Positions 1 through 14,100 of a stretch of 64,000 bases of DNA are shown here, piece by piece. Made by a program: the position numbers and the translations under genes. Every line of letters begins with the position of its first letter. Positions within the stretch are counted from its first letter, which is position 1. The notes below the pieces were generated by a model. It did no database searches. It was not told the origin of the DNA and was given only the letters and a program-made list of their open reading frames with translations. The DNA comes from Strigops habroptila (taxonomy: Eukaryota > Chordata > Aves > Psittaciformes > Psittacidae): assembly GCF_004027225.2 (NCBI RefSeq), contig NC_044289.2:8969761-9033760 (forward strand), written 5' to 3'.

Positions 1-1049
1 ATGCCCAAGAAAGACAGTCTGTCTTGTTTACATTCTCACTCTCCAATAAAGTTTTTTTTACCTAAATCCACCTGGAATAAAGATAATCTTGCCACTGGAG
101 ACCACAAAAGAAAAGTTATTTGCATACAGAATAGGCTCACAGAACATTAAACTGCTGTGGAAAACTAGAGCTTATTATGCGAGAAATGTGATAAGCTAAA
201 ACATACCAAAAAATCCTCCTCAAGATCTGAGCAACATGAGCTAAAAATACCTCTATTGCATGTCATTTACAAATTCAAAGGGTTGTTTAGGCTGCATTTA
301 GATTGTGATCAAGCAACACTCGATACATTTTTCTCCACTTATGATTAAAGATAGTGCTGGATTTTAGGTGTTCTGATTGCTTTCCTCACTTCATTTTTAT
401 TTCTATTTTTAATTTGCACTCAGTGTTCCCTGCACCATTGCTGAAAGCAAACAGAGGTGTTGGGAGAGGACCAAGGGAATGTATGGTTGTTGTGCACACT
501 GGCCACTCTTCCTAATGAAAGGCAAAGGGCCCAGAACAGGAGCTATTGCACAAGAACAGCCTGGAAAGTGCATCCCTGATATACACAACGGTTGAAGACA
601 TTGCATTCCCAGCCTTTACTTTTGTTCCTGTACTTTCTCACATATGTGCTTTGCAGGTGCAAGCACTATTAGCCACTGCACACACCTTTCCAGTAGGCCA
701 ATTTGTGTTTAACTCCACAGACCTCTTGTGCCAAAAGGTTTCTAGGCTCTGATGCATCGAGCTACTGAACATCCAAAACTTCCCAAGTCACAGGCATTCA
801 GCTGGTGTTACACCACACAAGGCAGCACTGCGATAGGTGAAAGCTAGCACCAGGGCAGGTATCCCAGACTTGCACATTGGAAATGCTGTGCAGGTGCAAG
901 GGAGGTGAATGAAGAGTCTCAGCACAACTCTTTCTTCTCTCTCCTTCTTTCAAACTGCAAAGCAGAGTTCAGTGCTGTGGTAAAAGATTCTTGAACATAA
1001 ATTACCATCATTTTTCTGTTACACAACATGATTTATCCAAAGCATGTAC

Positions 1050-1168
1050 TGGGCTCATTCCAGTTTCCAGTGAAGTCAATAGAATTGTAAGTGTTCAGCA
1101 CCTCTGAGAAAAATCAGGACATGCTTATTCATGGGTATAATTTATGGTACCCAAATTAGAACATTCTG
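1050..1168 (+). repeat. Ancient amniote interspersed repeat fragment
   Basis: The block reads as a degraded copy of a phrase that recurs in turtle, crocodile and bird genomes: a 'gaagtcaat' segment, then 'gttcagcacctctga', then an 'aaatcaggac' segment, then a run ending 'cccaaatt'. The order and spacing of the parts match from memory, so I take it as an old dispersed repeat rather than unique sequence. I cannot give a secure family name. No coding potential. Confidence 0.45.
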
Positions 1169-4100
1169 TCCTTAAGTTACCAGTGCAGAAAAGCATGGCT
1201 TCTTACTCCTTTCCCTACTTTAAGATTATTAATGTAGCAATACTGAGATTTACACCCAGTTGTTCAGTGAAATGCCTAGAACTGGTCAAACTTGTGAGTT
1301 GTGGTTTGTTTAAAGATCTGAAACACTAGCTCCAGAAATCTCTTCTGCCCATTCACAAGATTCAAACCAGCTCCAAACAAGATTTTTGCCTACGCAAGCC
1401 CTTACTTCCATGAGGTTTCACAAAGGAGTAACTGCCACAGAGATGTTCCAATATAAGAACATTTCAATTTATGCATGAAGAGCTATCATTTAGCAAGAGC
1501 ATCTGGAAACCTAAACCCGAAAGTCATGAGCTACAAGCAAATGACAGCTCTGCTCATCCTAGTAGCCATTGTCTCAATGAAGCACTATTTACCAACCCCT
1601 CTTTATGTCTTTTGGACACAAGCCTTCATTCCTTCTGGATGTATTCACAGCTTTGGCTGATCAAGGGTGGCAGTAAAAATTCAAAGATCAGTCATGGATT
1701 TTTTTGTTTCTTCTGAGCAAAGCAGACACAAAAATCTGCAAGCCAAAGTTCAGTCTTGCTTCAAGCTCCTGGGATCTCTTCTGTAGTACTGAATTGAGGG
1801 TTCCTCTCAAGCTTCCCTATGGGGGATGGCACCATGCTGCCAAACCGGCAACAAGACCATACACATCTTGCCCTTTGTTTCTTCACAGCCTCCTCTTGGT
1901 TACAGCCACATTGCCCTGAGCATCTTCCTCTCAAGGAAGCATTGAAGTGGTGGGAGCAGTCCAATGGGCTCTGCTCAGTGGCATTTAAAGCAAAGGAAGT
2001 CTTTTTTCTTTTCTGAATTGCTAAGCAAGATCCTTTCCCACCTAGCCACTAAGGAGCTTCCTAAGCTTTTCATAGATCTTTTGCTTGCAGAGCAGGTAGG
2101 CATGAAGTCAGCCCTGCCAGACAGAGAAGCAGGATCTCCCTCACAGCCTGGGGAGAGAGGAGTTAAGAGAAACTTGGCTGGGAATACACCAGAGCCAGTA
2201 GGAAGATATATTTTCCTTACACCAAGGTAACAGCTCTTGTTTTTATCCGGTACCCCAGGCCCCACACAGAGGACAGGCAGATGGATCCCACCAGTCACTC
2301 AATGCCACAGTTGCGCCACACAAATGTGCTTGAAGGAAAACTCCTGCAGCACCCAAGAACAAGGCTATTATAGGAGTCCAGAAACAACAGCTTGCATGTT
2401 CGCATTTCTATTCCAAGTTTCAGATTTCTTCAGAAAACAGGAGGCCAATCTAATCCTTTGACTTTGACTCCTTTAGAGGAAGGCTGCCTAATCTGACTGA
2501 CAAGGAGGCACAAACCTTGTTTCCCTCAGCTCTGCTCCAGACTAGACTCATGCCATGTCCACCCTACTTCCCCAGGCTCAGAAAGTCAAAAGGACTTTTC
2601 AAGCGATCTATTTGCAGGTGATCAGACAGCATGAAATACAGTGATTAAACAGAAGTAGCACGTGCTGTAGAAGAGCTAAAGAGCTGAAAGCAGCACCGAG
2701 TTTTGCAATTGCAGCATTTAAGTTAAAAATATCAGGCTGGTGGAATTACATAAACTCTAATTTCTTACAAGTCCCTAAATGTAACCCTCCAAAATGGCCT
2801 AAGCCACAGAGCACATATAAGTCACCTGACGAAAAAGGCCTGAAAACAATCAACCTGCAACCCCCCCAAGAGATGTAATTTCTTTGCTTCATCCAAAGAT
2901 GCAAGATAATCTGAGACTGTGGACAAAGACACCTACCATCACATGATAAGAAGATACTAAACTTCAGAAGGAGAACTTAAGAAATTACATTTTTGGAACA
3001 ATATCTCACAGTTTCTTCATCCTTTCCTCCAAGCCTTCCCTTACTGGTCTCCCCTGTCCACTGAGACCACCTTTGCACCCTGCTTTCCTCAGCTCCATGA
3101 GGTACCACACACATCACTACACCAGAGGTTCATTTAACGGCTCCATTTTTCTTTCCAAACCCTGTTCAGTCAAGGATCAGGTTTTACAAGTTCCCTTCAA
3201 CCTCAAGGGCATATAAGTTAAGTGCAGAATTTAGTCCAACTCTAGAAGACCACAGTGACCCTGTGATCCCAGGAGTCACATGTTTGCCATCACACTGAAG
3301 GGCACAGAGCAGATTATTTTCAGAGTAGTCAGTATGTCCAGACTATTAACAAGGGGACAGTTCCGTCTCTCAGGTTGGCAATAGCCATGCAGAAAGCTTC
3401 CTTTTGCACCTTATTTTGCATTGCACACACACACCACATCCCTTCATTCCTGTCAGGTCTGAATCTTTGCACATCTATAAAGCCATACATGTTAATTAGT
3501 TTATCTACCACTGTTCCAGGAACAACTCCCCCCTCCAGGCAAGCAATGTATGACCTTTAAGCATCTTCTCAGAGGGAAGATTCTAGGCTAGCAACTGGAT
3601 GACAAACCAGGAATAAAACTTGAGAAATTTCTGAACCAAAGTTATTTCCTAGCAGACTTCACCATGAACTGAAAAGTACATGGTAACAATTAAAAAGCTT
3701 TTCCATACTTCAGCTGATTTATAGAGAAAAAGTGATATACTGCCTCACACCCTACTTGACGTTTATGAAGTGCGTAGGATCCAAATCCTTCTCAAAGGCC
3801 TCAAACTCCCTAGCCAAGCTGTACATAGTGCTTACAACTTCCTATACTTGCAGCACAATGTACTCAACTATAAAGTTATGGCAATATTTAACAGTACTTA
3901 TTTCATAGGAGGCGGTGTGGAAGCGCTTTGTAAAGCACAGTGATTCATTAACGCAGTGCTGTAAGTGCAGAAACAATAGGAAATTGTTCTTTTAGGATTG
4001 CTAATCCATTACTCTAGTTTTATCATCTGGTCATGTAATGCAGCACTCAAAACCAGCTAGCAATTAAAACCACAAAAGACAGGAAATACTTTACATTAAA

Positions 4101-4848
4101 TCCCCCACAAGCACTAGTGAACTTGCAGTGATTTCATACCAGTGTAATTCAGAGCAGTACCGGCCCACTGTACACAGCGAAGTCTGAATAATAACAGAAG
4201 AATGTTCTCCAGCTCAGAACCCTGCATTATTTTCAAACAAGGAAGTCTCATATTTGCAAGAGAAAAGATCTATATATGAAATCATAATGAGGTGACTGAT
4301 GATCATTACCTTGGTGACATTTAAATCTCCACCACTGTGCCTTGCTGTTGGCACTTTATAACACAATAAACTGCGTAGCAAAGGAAGTCAATGCATTACT
4401 CAGAAAATGAGCCTCCATGACAACAACGGCCTTCCTCACACCTAAACAGGTCTGATGCCATCACCTGAGCAGCAGACCCTCCTCTGGGAGGCTTGGCTTA
4501 CCTGGCAAAAGAGCTATTTCGTGGGTTGACTTTAGTCCTGTGAGTGTTACCAAAAGGATTTGCCTGCCAGGGCTGCTACACCTCCACTGATATTTTCACT
4601 GCCAGAGTGACACTGCTAAGGCTGGTAGGCTAATTCCTGTGCTAGCAAACCACAGAGTGTAGACCAAGCTTTAACAGCAAAAGCACATGGGAGAGATCCC
4701 AAAGCAGGGGCAAAAAGCCCAACAATATTACTGAGGTGCTTTCCACTCTCCTCAAGTCACATGCTGGTCAATACCCATTACCCATATTGCAAATGCTTTA
4801 GGGTTAGCAGAAGCATTACTGCACAATACAGCAGAGCAGAATATACAA

Positions 4849-4893
4849 TTGGACTCGATCTTAAAGATCTTTTCAACCTGAATGATTCTTTGA
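4849..4893 (+). repeat. CR1 LINE 3'-end fragment
   Basis: The sequence 'ttggactcgatcttaaag', followed by 'tcttttcaacctgaatgatt', is the characteristic 3' end of avian CR1 elements in forward orientation. Only the terminal ~45 bases are clear, which fits the usual severe 5' truncation of CR1. The terminal octamer repeat is decayed. Confidence 0.7.
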
Positions 4894-5401
4894 AGAACCA
4901 GATTCAAGCCTTACTTTCAGAAAGTTATTTCTAGAAAATGACCTTAAAAAAAGCCAATCAAAATCTTCCCCAATCTTAAAGTCCCAATGGCCATTAGAGC
5001 AAGCGTGAATGACACAGCCTAGTAACTCAAGGCAGTGTTTGTGATTTTTTAAATGTAAAAAAAATGATCCACAAAAACCCAAAGTTGACTGATTTCCCAC
5101 CTAATTAAGGGTCTCAAGCAAAATTTCAGATACAACTATTTCAAGATTCTCTTGTGTCGTGCATAATATAACATCTCTGTTATCTTAATTGCTACTCAGA
5201 AGTTATTCTGATCTCAGTCAAAGCCAAGCAGATGGTTTTAGTGGAAGACATGCGAGTTCTGTACATTTCCAGCTATGTAGCCTTGAGCACAATGATCTGT
5301 TTATTGATTTCAACACACATGTGGGTGGTTTAACTTAAAAAAAAAAAACTAATATTAGGTATCATGTGTTACAAAGTAAACTTTTCACTGACAGGGAAGT
5401 T

Positions 5402-5462
5402 GTTTCTATAGTAACTAATGTTTTTCTAGCAACACATTTCACATCAGGGTTGCTATAGAAAC
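5402..5462. promoter_or_regulatory. Inverted pair of X-box (RFX)-like sites
   Basis: GTTTCTATAGTAAC at 5402-5415 and GTTGCTATAGAAAC at 5449-5462 are inverted copies (13 of 14 bases pair). Each resembles the RFX-factor X-box (GTNRCC-N-RGYAAC type). A third half-site, CTAGCAAC, lies between them at about 5426-5433. That factors bind here is inference; the arrangement is seen directly. No gene is adjacent, so a role would have to be distal. Confidence 0.35.
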
Positions 5463-8094
5463 AGAACTATAGAGATGTGTTCAGCAAATAAGTTGTCAAT
5501 AGCTTTTTCCCCAGGCCACTGCACCCTTTGCACTATGTCTACCTAAGTATGAACATACCACCCCACCCACTGTGTCTACCTGAGGAGACTCAAGTTGTTC
5601 TCTTAAGAGTGTGAAATATTCCCTACCCATGTGAGAGCATAGTTTCCCCCATATAGTTTCATGACCACGTTTTTCAGGAGTAAATTAAATGCTCAGTTCT
5701 GGATCAGGTTATAAATCCAGACAAATTGGAGATGTTGTGCAGGAAGGTATCAATGGAACACTCTCATCTGTAGGAAAACACTGAACAGTCAACCCCAGCT
5801 ACATTCCTCCTCATAGAATCCTCAGGGTGTTGCTCGTACATGTCAAAGGGACATCAACTCATGCCAGGAAGAAGACTGAATCTCTATGGTTTTTAGCATA
5901 TATTTAGGCTTAAGCATTCCCAAGGGTAGCATACCGACTCCCACTCACATCAGAGGAAAGTCTGCAAAAAGATCACAGCTATAATCTGGCATTTACATAG
6001 TAGCTAGGATTTTAATTACTATTTGTTCAGTACCTTACCATTCATTCAGTAACAGCCATATGTACACCTTCAGGTCTATCACTGTTCCTGACCTTTGCTT
6101 TTCCTTCTTTCCCACTTTATTTTTTCACTTTCCTGAAGTGGTTTTTCCTCACAATTCCCTCCATCCTTTAACTCCCCACCCTACCAAGAAGTAGATGTAG
6201 ATTTTCGTTTACATAAGCAGCGCTTGCAGTCTTTACCTGTTCCTCCTACTTAAATAAGAGCTAGGACAAACATGCTCCTATGGATTTGGCCATGATGGTC
6301 CTTGTTAAGGCAGCTCATTCGCCAAACCAAGACAGGTAACTGTAGCACAGGCTGGTCCTACAAGAGGCTGGTGGCAAGCTATGGAAGATAAACTTCTCCA
6401 GCATCACAGCTGTTTAGAGCACGCATTTGCTACTTTTTAATGCTACTCTTCAATGCTTGTGGGTGCCTTTCCAGCATGGAGAGTAGTAATTGCAGAGGCA
6501 CTAAAGTGAAGATGGCTTCTCTCTGAGCCACCACCTTCCAAGACTTTGCGGATTCAGGAAGCCACCACTGCTTCGTTTTGTACTCAATTCTCTACTGAAC
6601 AGATGATCGCACAAACAGGAAAAGCAGGGATTCAGAGCCTGATTCACCAAGCCCTATGAAACAGCCCTAGTGAGGTGGTGCACAGCCTTCCTTAGCAGAG
6701 TCTGCTCTGATGCATAAATGCTTTACTGCCTCTGTAAGTCTCCACTGCTGCTCTCTGCCTTGACTTCTCTTAGAAAGAAGCTTCGCTCCTTCAAGCAACT
6801 TTTGGCATCTGATCATTTGCTCAAACATTAGCAAAACAAAACCCCTCTTCAGAGATGCCGCAAGGAGGGCAAGAAATTATAACTGACTAAACCCACTCTA
6901 CTTGTACGCGTGATCGATCAGCTCCAAATTTATCAGCACACCTACCATCTTTTTTACAGGTCTGTCCTCTCCCAGAACCATCTTTCAGATGGAACCTGCT
7001 GAAGCAGCTTAAAAGAATTTATATGGAAGAAAAAGGTGCAATTTATTCAAGTGCCATTATGTATAGGTTCCAAGTCAAAACCACTGCAGGTGGACCCACT
7101 GTTCCCAGTGGAAGAGTCGTTTCTGCTCCATCCTTTAGAGTGATGTACAAGAAAACATTGCACTGGGGTTATGTGATAAAACTTTGTTTTTCAAGCTCAA
7201 ACAGCAGCAGCACTGGTTAAAGAGTTTTTAGTTATTTAATATTTCTGTAACTATGCAATGGCATAACACTGTATGTAACATCCTCCCTATTTCACCCTCT
7301 GCCCCCACCTACCTGTTATGAATAGAAGTAGCAGGAATACTTGGTACATCATTCTGAGGTGTTACGACGAAACAATCTAAATCAAACTGCCTTTAAGGAA
7401 CAGTTTTCAGGAGTAGAGCAATAGCATCCCTGTTTCCACTAAAGACTCAATAATACAACAATGTAGCCTAAACCAAATATGATCAATTTTAAACTGGGGT
7501 AGTTCATCGCTAGGGTTTTGAAGGGACCACCTTATGCCAGACATGACAGGAAGGTAATAAATATTAGAACTCGGGAGAATACCACTAGAATTCCAAAATA
7601 GCATTACATGGGTTATTACACAGGCTGGGCAGCAACTTGAGAATGACCTTAAAATTCCTTTGCTAACAGGTTCTGTGAGTTACAGGGAATTTTCCTAATT
7701 CATACGTACAGGTCTCACCCACCCTGGCCTCTGTTTGCTTGCAAAGCCCTAGCCTGGCAGCTGCTTAAGCCAAGAGTTGTTTGCATTTGCCCATGAAATG
7801 CTAAATATAATCTGGACAATATACAGACAAATCATTTTTATGAACTTTGTAGGTCAAGGTCCAAGCCTTTGTTTGTACCTAAACACTACCAAATAGACAG
7901 TGAAAATCTGTCCCAGATAGAAGTCTCAGAGCACTACTGCAACTTAAATGGCAAGTTTAAACTGCAGCCTTGCAAATCTTTTCCTGCCTCTTCACCTAAA
8001 TCTTTAAAGTCCTTTACCTCACCAGCTCCTGCAGCTGAGCTGAATGGTCTCACCAGCTTGCTTACCCCAAGGCGAGCACTGTTCTCTGCAGGTT

Positions 8095-8121
8095 CTTAAA
8101 TTCAAAGACTTAAATTCAAAG
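8095..8121. repeat. Short tandem duplication (14-base unit)
   Basis: CTTAAATTCAAAG occurs at 8095-8107 and again at 8109-8121, a local two-copy duplication. It has no coding context and is probably a replication-slippage event. Confidence 0.75.
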
Positions 8122-11100
8122 GGAATGACTAATGACCAGTGCTGGAAAGCCAGGAAGAGACGAGCCCAATCCAAACCCATCTAAATCTATAGCACTTACA
8201 AACTGATTAATATCCTCACTAATAAAGACAGAAAATAAGTCTCACTAGAATTAGTTAGTTCTGAAGTCGCCATATTGCCCCATACATCTAAATATCTCCT
8301 TTTGAAACAGTGATAAAAATAGGCCTTAAAATGCATGTCTATTAATTTTTGTTTGTTTTGGTGCACAGCCTCTTGATAAAGACTGTTTCCTACAGGTCAT
8401 TCAGGTATTTTAGCTTATTTCATGAGTTAAGGAACAATATATAAATCAAGAATTATATTGGGATCATTTCACTAATAACCTTTCCATGCGAGAGACATGT
8501 TTGGTCAAAAAAGCCAAGAAAAAATGGAATATAAAATCAAAAAGGTTGAAGGTTATCCTCACTAACAGTCTTTTCAGATGCCACAGTGTCATCTAACATT
8601 TCCTAACAGGTTCAGAATTATTTCATTCAGTTATAAACCAAATCTAAGCCACAAAAATAAAGACATACTGGAGTTACAATTAAGACCTATTTACCTTCTC
8701 CTTTTTAACCCCATCTTAAAAGAAGTAATATCTGAACATGCTGGCACAGGACAAGAATAGACTCCCAAAATACAACTGAAAGGAGAAAAGTGTAATGATT
8801 CTGCACATTTATATTTTAATCACATGCAGAAGCATTAGCTTTTCCAAGGATTGTTATTCTGGCATCCAAGGTCATGTTAATGAACAACATCAATAGAAGT
8901 GAGCTACAAGATTTGGGTGCAAGTTTGAATGTGCCAAGTATTCAAATGTGCTTGACCACATATGCCAGCAGAGATATACTGGATGTTTAAGCTTAATCAC
9001 TGATGACTACAGCTTCACTGCTAAACTAAAATGACATTGAGGGCTGCATAGTTGCATGTGTTCGTTAGATTTACCTCATTAATCCAGTTCTCAGTTACAG
9101 CATTCAATTCCTCGAGATCCAACAATGGAACAGTTACCAACATTTCATTCATAGATTTCAGCTGTTCTAATCGGTTGTTACAGATAAAAGCATTAGACAG
9201 GCAAGTCCTATGTCCAGATTTGTTTTGAGGACAGCCTGATCCTATTTTTAGATCACATTACTCAAAGTCACAAGTAAAATCCCAAACGTTTCAAAATTCT
9301 CCATAGCCCTCACCCCAAACAGATTCCATCCACACCTTGTCCCTCCTAGGGGGGTTGCCAGCAGCAATACAAATTGTCCTGCCATTCACATGATCTCATT
9401 TTGATTAGAAGGAGAATACATGCCCTGGAGACAAACCTGTTTGTCTCCCACTGAAAAAACCTGAAGTATCAAGCTCCTATACCTTGCACAGTAGATGTAT
9501 CTAAGCCCCTCTGTTTATTAGTCATGTAAAATCCCCATGTTCAGCCTCAGCCCAATCTAATTATCTGCTCAGTCATCTCCTCCCATACAACAGGTCACAC
9601 TAATAATTTCAGTGTTTAAGAGTTATTACAAGCTGATGGAAGATTTAGTGTTTAGTTGTATTTCAGAAGCTGGCAACGTCTGAGGCTGTCAGTGATTTGC
9701 ACTGCTCTTTAAGTCAGGGAAATGAGTTTGAGTGATTATAGCTCTCAGTCCCTAACTAGGCAACAATCAGGGGCTTTCAGAAACTCATTTAAAAGCACAG
9801 AAGATGCCCTCAGGAAAAGTGTGGCAGTGGGTTGCACAATTTCCCCAAGCAAAGAGGAGCAGTAATGAAAAGGGAAAGAAAAAAAAGAGAAAATCCACCT
9901 TCTCAAAATGCACAGAAGTCCTTCAGGAGGGCCCCTTCCCTGTGCTTCGCTGCAACTGCTGCCTACAAGTAGCTAGAAGCAAACCCGGCAACAAAATTAG
10001 CTTTTCCAAATGGCAAAAACAGAAGGTGGCAAACCATGACATATTCCCAGGCTCATACACCAACAAAACATCCTGTAAGCAAGTTTTTCTTCCTTTTTTA
10101 AGGAAAACTTCAAGCACACAGGCTGGGAACATAGTTACACTCTTAATAAGGATGCAAACTTCTACCCTGAAATCAAATCACACTGCAATACCAAAACAGG
10201 TGATGTTTCCCATTTACAATCTCCACTGGTTATTTTTGCAACTCTGAGAAGCAAGGTAGCAAAAAAAACCCAAACATAATTAAAAAACTCAAACCAAAAC
10301 TGTTTTGTTAAGATGGTGGATAAACTGGATGCTTGTTAAGCACTGGTTGTTTCTTGAATGTTTGGCTAGACATCAATCTCTTGAAAGAGAGAGGTTTAAG
10401 GATTTTTTCAGTCTGATCCCGTGAGACCTGAATGGAAAGCCCACCTTGTAAAACATCCTGCTGCTTCTGTGAAGCCCCACAAAATTGCTTAATGACTGAA
10501 ATCAGACTAAATTCACTGTGCCACTAAACCCAGAACCCAAACGTGAAGTGTTCAGACTTGGGCATCTCAGATTGCCCTAGAAAGTTTTTTTTTTTTTTTA
10601 TTTCAGTAAATATCACAGCATTTTTACAGTGGGCCAGGATAAGCACAATGATCAGAGGCCACTCAGACACCTGGATCAACTCAGCATCCAAACCTGCAGG
10701 TACACGAGCATTTATGTGCTCTGCGCAGGTTTTGTTCAAGGCAAACTGATTCTCCCAAACTCTGCTACTACCTTTTCCCACGGTAACTTTGCCCCAGTCC
10801 ACTCATGACCTCTGAAAACACTGTGTGATGTTTGCTGTTCAGGATGGAAACAAACACAGCATTTCCCATTTTATTCCTTCACCCAGCTAGGACATCAGCT
10901 TCTCTACCTTATTTCTCTTGGTAAAATACAGCAGTGCAGTGGATAAATATACCCTGGTTAAGATAGAGAAGAAATAAATCTTTTTTAATCTTCTGGCCTA
11001 AAGGTCTACTTTTATAGCTTTCCAAGTCAGCATCTTACAGCACTATAAATACCAAACTGCATTCAGTAAAGTTGCATCAAACAAAAAAGTCAGCATGGAG

Positions 11101-14100
11101 AAGAGGAAAGTTGGAGGTAGGAACACTAGCAGGACTGTCTTGGTGATAGAACAGGTACCATTTGTACCATGTCACATTTTATAGTCCAAAGCAAATAACA
11201 CCAAGATGACTAGTACTTATCTCTTGCTGGACAATGCAGACATGCACACCTGTATCTCTACCACGTAAAGTCAACATAAACCCTATCGGTGCAAGCTTAT
11301 GTACTCCTGCATCAAGACACAACTGAGTGCATCACTGGGCAAAGCACATGGCAGAGACATCACAGCACAACGCAGCACATGCACTTCGACAAGCAATCGG
11401 AAGGGGAAAACAAAGGTACATGCTAATGAACTAAAATTTCATTCTAAGATTCTTGCAAATAGAAAATAGAAGATACCTTTTCACACACTCCAACAGGCCA
11501 CCCAACATCCCACTATCCAAAGAGTTGATTTGGCATCAGGAGCTTTGCTACCAACTTCACAGCACAGGCTCACCCAATTTCACCTCTGCAAATCTCTGCA
11601 GCTGAATGATGGGTGTTTCTCAAGAACAAGGCTCCACAGGGTTTAAAAATCCTAAATCCTGCTGAAAGTCTGCTGTTGCCATCACAAGAGCTATGAATAA
11701 ATTGCCTCAAAGCACCTAAACCCTCATATCAGTATAATTTCAAATAAGCTTGGACAGAAGATATCAGCTACCCTGGGTTTGCATGCTTTGTTCTAATAGC
11801 ATTGAATGCCTGGGTAACAAGATGAAGAGCACTTCTAAAAAGAGAAGAGGCAAGTAGCAATAAATTGTATTATGTACTAATACTCACCCTTACTGACAAA
11901 GCTTATCTGTAAAAGTAAAGGTCTGCACAGGCAAAGGGAGTTAAAAGCTCTGTTATCATCAGAAATGGCTCTGTCTGCACTGAAGTTTATCCAGGCTTTG
12001 TCCTCCCGGTGTCTGGCTTCTAGACCGGAGGGATTCATGGAGAGTTTCTGACTCCACTGAAGACAACAGTAACAGTAACTCCGCTGCAGCCTGGTTCCAG
12101 CCACAAAAGAAATGCTGTTTTACCTGCACCACATGTTTACACATGAATAAACCAGCAGAGGTTTGTAAGGAAACCTCACAAAGTAGAGCTTTCCCTCCCG
12201 TGGAGGCTAGCACTGCACACACAGGCACACCACCTATACTCCAATCTGTTTGATAATACTCATATTATTGCTACCAATTAAGTCCTTCCTTTGTACCAGC
12301 AACAAATCTGCAAAGCAAAGTCTTTGTATATCCTTACGTGTCTTGGACCAAGGTTATGCAAAAAGAGAGGGTTTTGCAGCACAAGAAAAGGCAGCAGTTC
12401 AGACTTGAATTTAAAAACCCCTTACTGCATTGCTTACCTCCTTCTAATTTAATATCACAAACTCACCTCTACATCAACAAACAGCTTACATTTTATGTCT
12501 GGTCTATTCCATTTCTTCTTACATCAGGCACTGAAAGCTGATGGTTGAATCCCAGGCATTCTTGAGCTTGAAGGTTTGACCTGAATTTTAAGTGTTAGTG
12601 GAGTAGAGTTTTTTAAGAAAAAATAAAATCGGTGAAGTGAGATCAACACATGGCAGGGCAGAAAGTAGCACTGTGGGTTTGTGAGGAAAGAAAAACATCA
12701 GAAAGCCAAGAAAGAAAAACAGGGCAGTAGAAACAGCACCGGTACCATACACAAAATATTACTTTCAGGTGCTCAGTATCTCTGGGTTAAATACCTCTGG
12801 CTCCACTACAGGTGTTAGCAATAGATGCAGATGTAAAGTGCTGGCTTTTAAAGAGAAACCAACATATTCTTCTGAAGAGGAAAGCAACTTCAAGTTTTTT
12901 TTTTTTAAAAAAGAACATATTTAACTATGCCAAAAATCACTGATGGCTGTTGAGGCAGTAAGGAGCACACCCCTACTGCTGGGAGTTCATTTAGAAATAT
13001 CCTGCTTTCTTCCAAAATTCCCTTTTCAAGGGTGTCTTAAAGGTTTAAAAAAAATCTAAGAGACTTCTATTACAAAAATACGTTCTCAAATTCCTGCTTG
13101 TAAATCAGCTGAATAGGTTTTGGATTTGGTGTGTTATCTCAACCCTTTTCTTTCGGATAAGGACCATTTTTATACCAAGTTTTTCCCAGTACTCTCCTGC
13201 AAGGACTTGAACACACAATCCTGTTTCTTTTCAGCAGCTCACAGCTGCCTCCCAAGCTGCTGTTCCCTGTTCAAATGAAAGTTTTGAGAGTCTGTTTCCT
13301 TTTGTGTTGTACTTTATGGGATAATGTACCTGTAAGGTGTAAAACATTTCAATTTGCTTTTGTTTTTTCATCCTCTATCAATCAGTAACAATGCTATAAA
13401 TTTATGAAAAATGTTGTTACAGGAAAACAGAAGAGTTCACAACTTCTAATATAACTTCTACATCTCCCCTATTTATACATCCACACAGTGAGCACAGGCT
13501 CGAGCCTGGAGCAGATATCCATGTGTGCAGATGCTGTGAGGTGATGACTGTGTTCCCATTTCTGCCCATCACTACCATGCTGCTTCCCTTCCAGCACTGT
13601 CAATGACTAACAGTGGGACAGTGGTATGATCTATACATTTCTCGCACCACCCTGAGCATTCAGAGCTTTAAGCTCAAGCCCTCCCGGTGCCACCCTATGT
13701 CAATGCAGGTGGACACCATTCTCAGTGCAGAGTGGCCCTTTAAAATGCCCAATTTAGCTTTCAACATTCCCAGAAAAGCAGAGAATCTCTGCACCTTAGC
13801 AGGTACCAGCAGAAGCTCTGTTTAACCTTAACCACTAACATCATCATTTGACAGCATCTTTCATTATCCGTCTTCTTCAAAGCTTTGTGGTGTATCAGTT
13901 CATTACCATAAAAGATCAAAACTTCATTTACAAGACAAATACCATAAACACAAGATTAATTCAATGGACCAGTTGATTTCAAACTAGAATGGTGATGTTA
14001 ATTTCAGTGTTAAAAAAAACCTCTCCATCTAGTAATTAAATTCTGTTCCACCAGATATAGTCAAGCATATGCTCTGCCTACATGAGGGCTGATTAATTGA

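Larger units (their letters stand above)
1..14000. other. Intergenic, gene-poor left flank (part 1)
   Basis: I find no exon here. All open frames are short, lack recognisable domains and are not flanked by convincing splice sites. The stretch is AT-rich and contains an ancient amniote repeat near 1.1 kb, a CR1 3' end near 4.87 kb, an inverted pair of X-box-like sites near 5.4 kb and a 14-base tandem duplication near 8.1 kb. An AATAAA lies at 45-50, but nothing upstream is visible, so it cannot be assigned to a transcript. By synteny with mammals the next gene to the left could be NFATC2; that is inference, as none of it is seen here. Confidence 0.6.

Noticed and set aside
45-50. AATAAA as the 3' end of a gene to the left (NFATC2 by synteny)
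   Set aside because: No upstream sequence is visible and no NFATC2 coding sequence is seen; the hexamer alone is common.
9804-10247. 147-codon ATG frame
   Set aside because: Lysine- and serine-rich translation without a known motif, no conservation evidence, and no surrounding gene structure.
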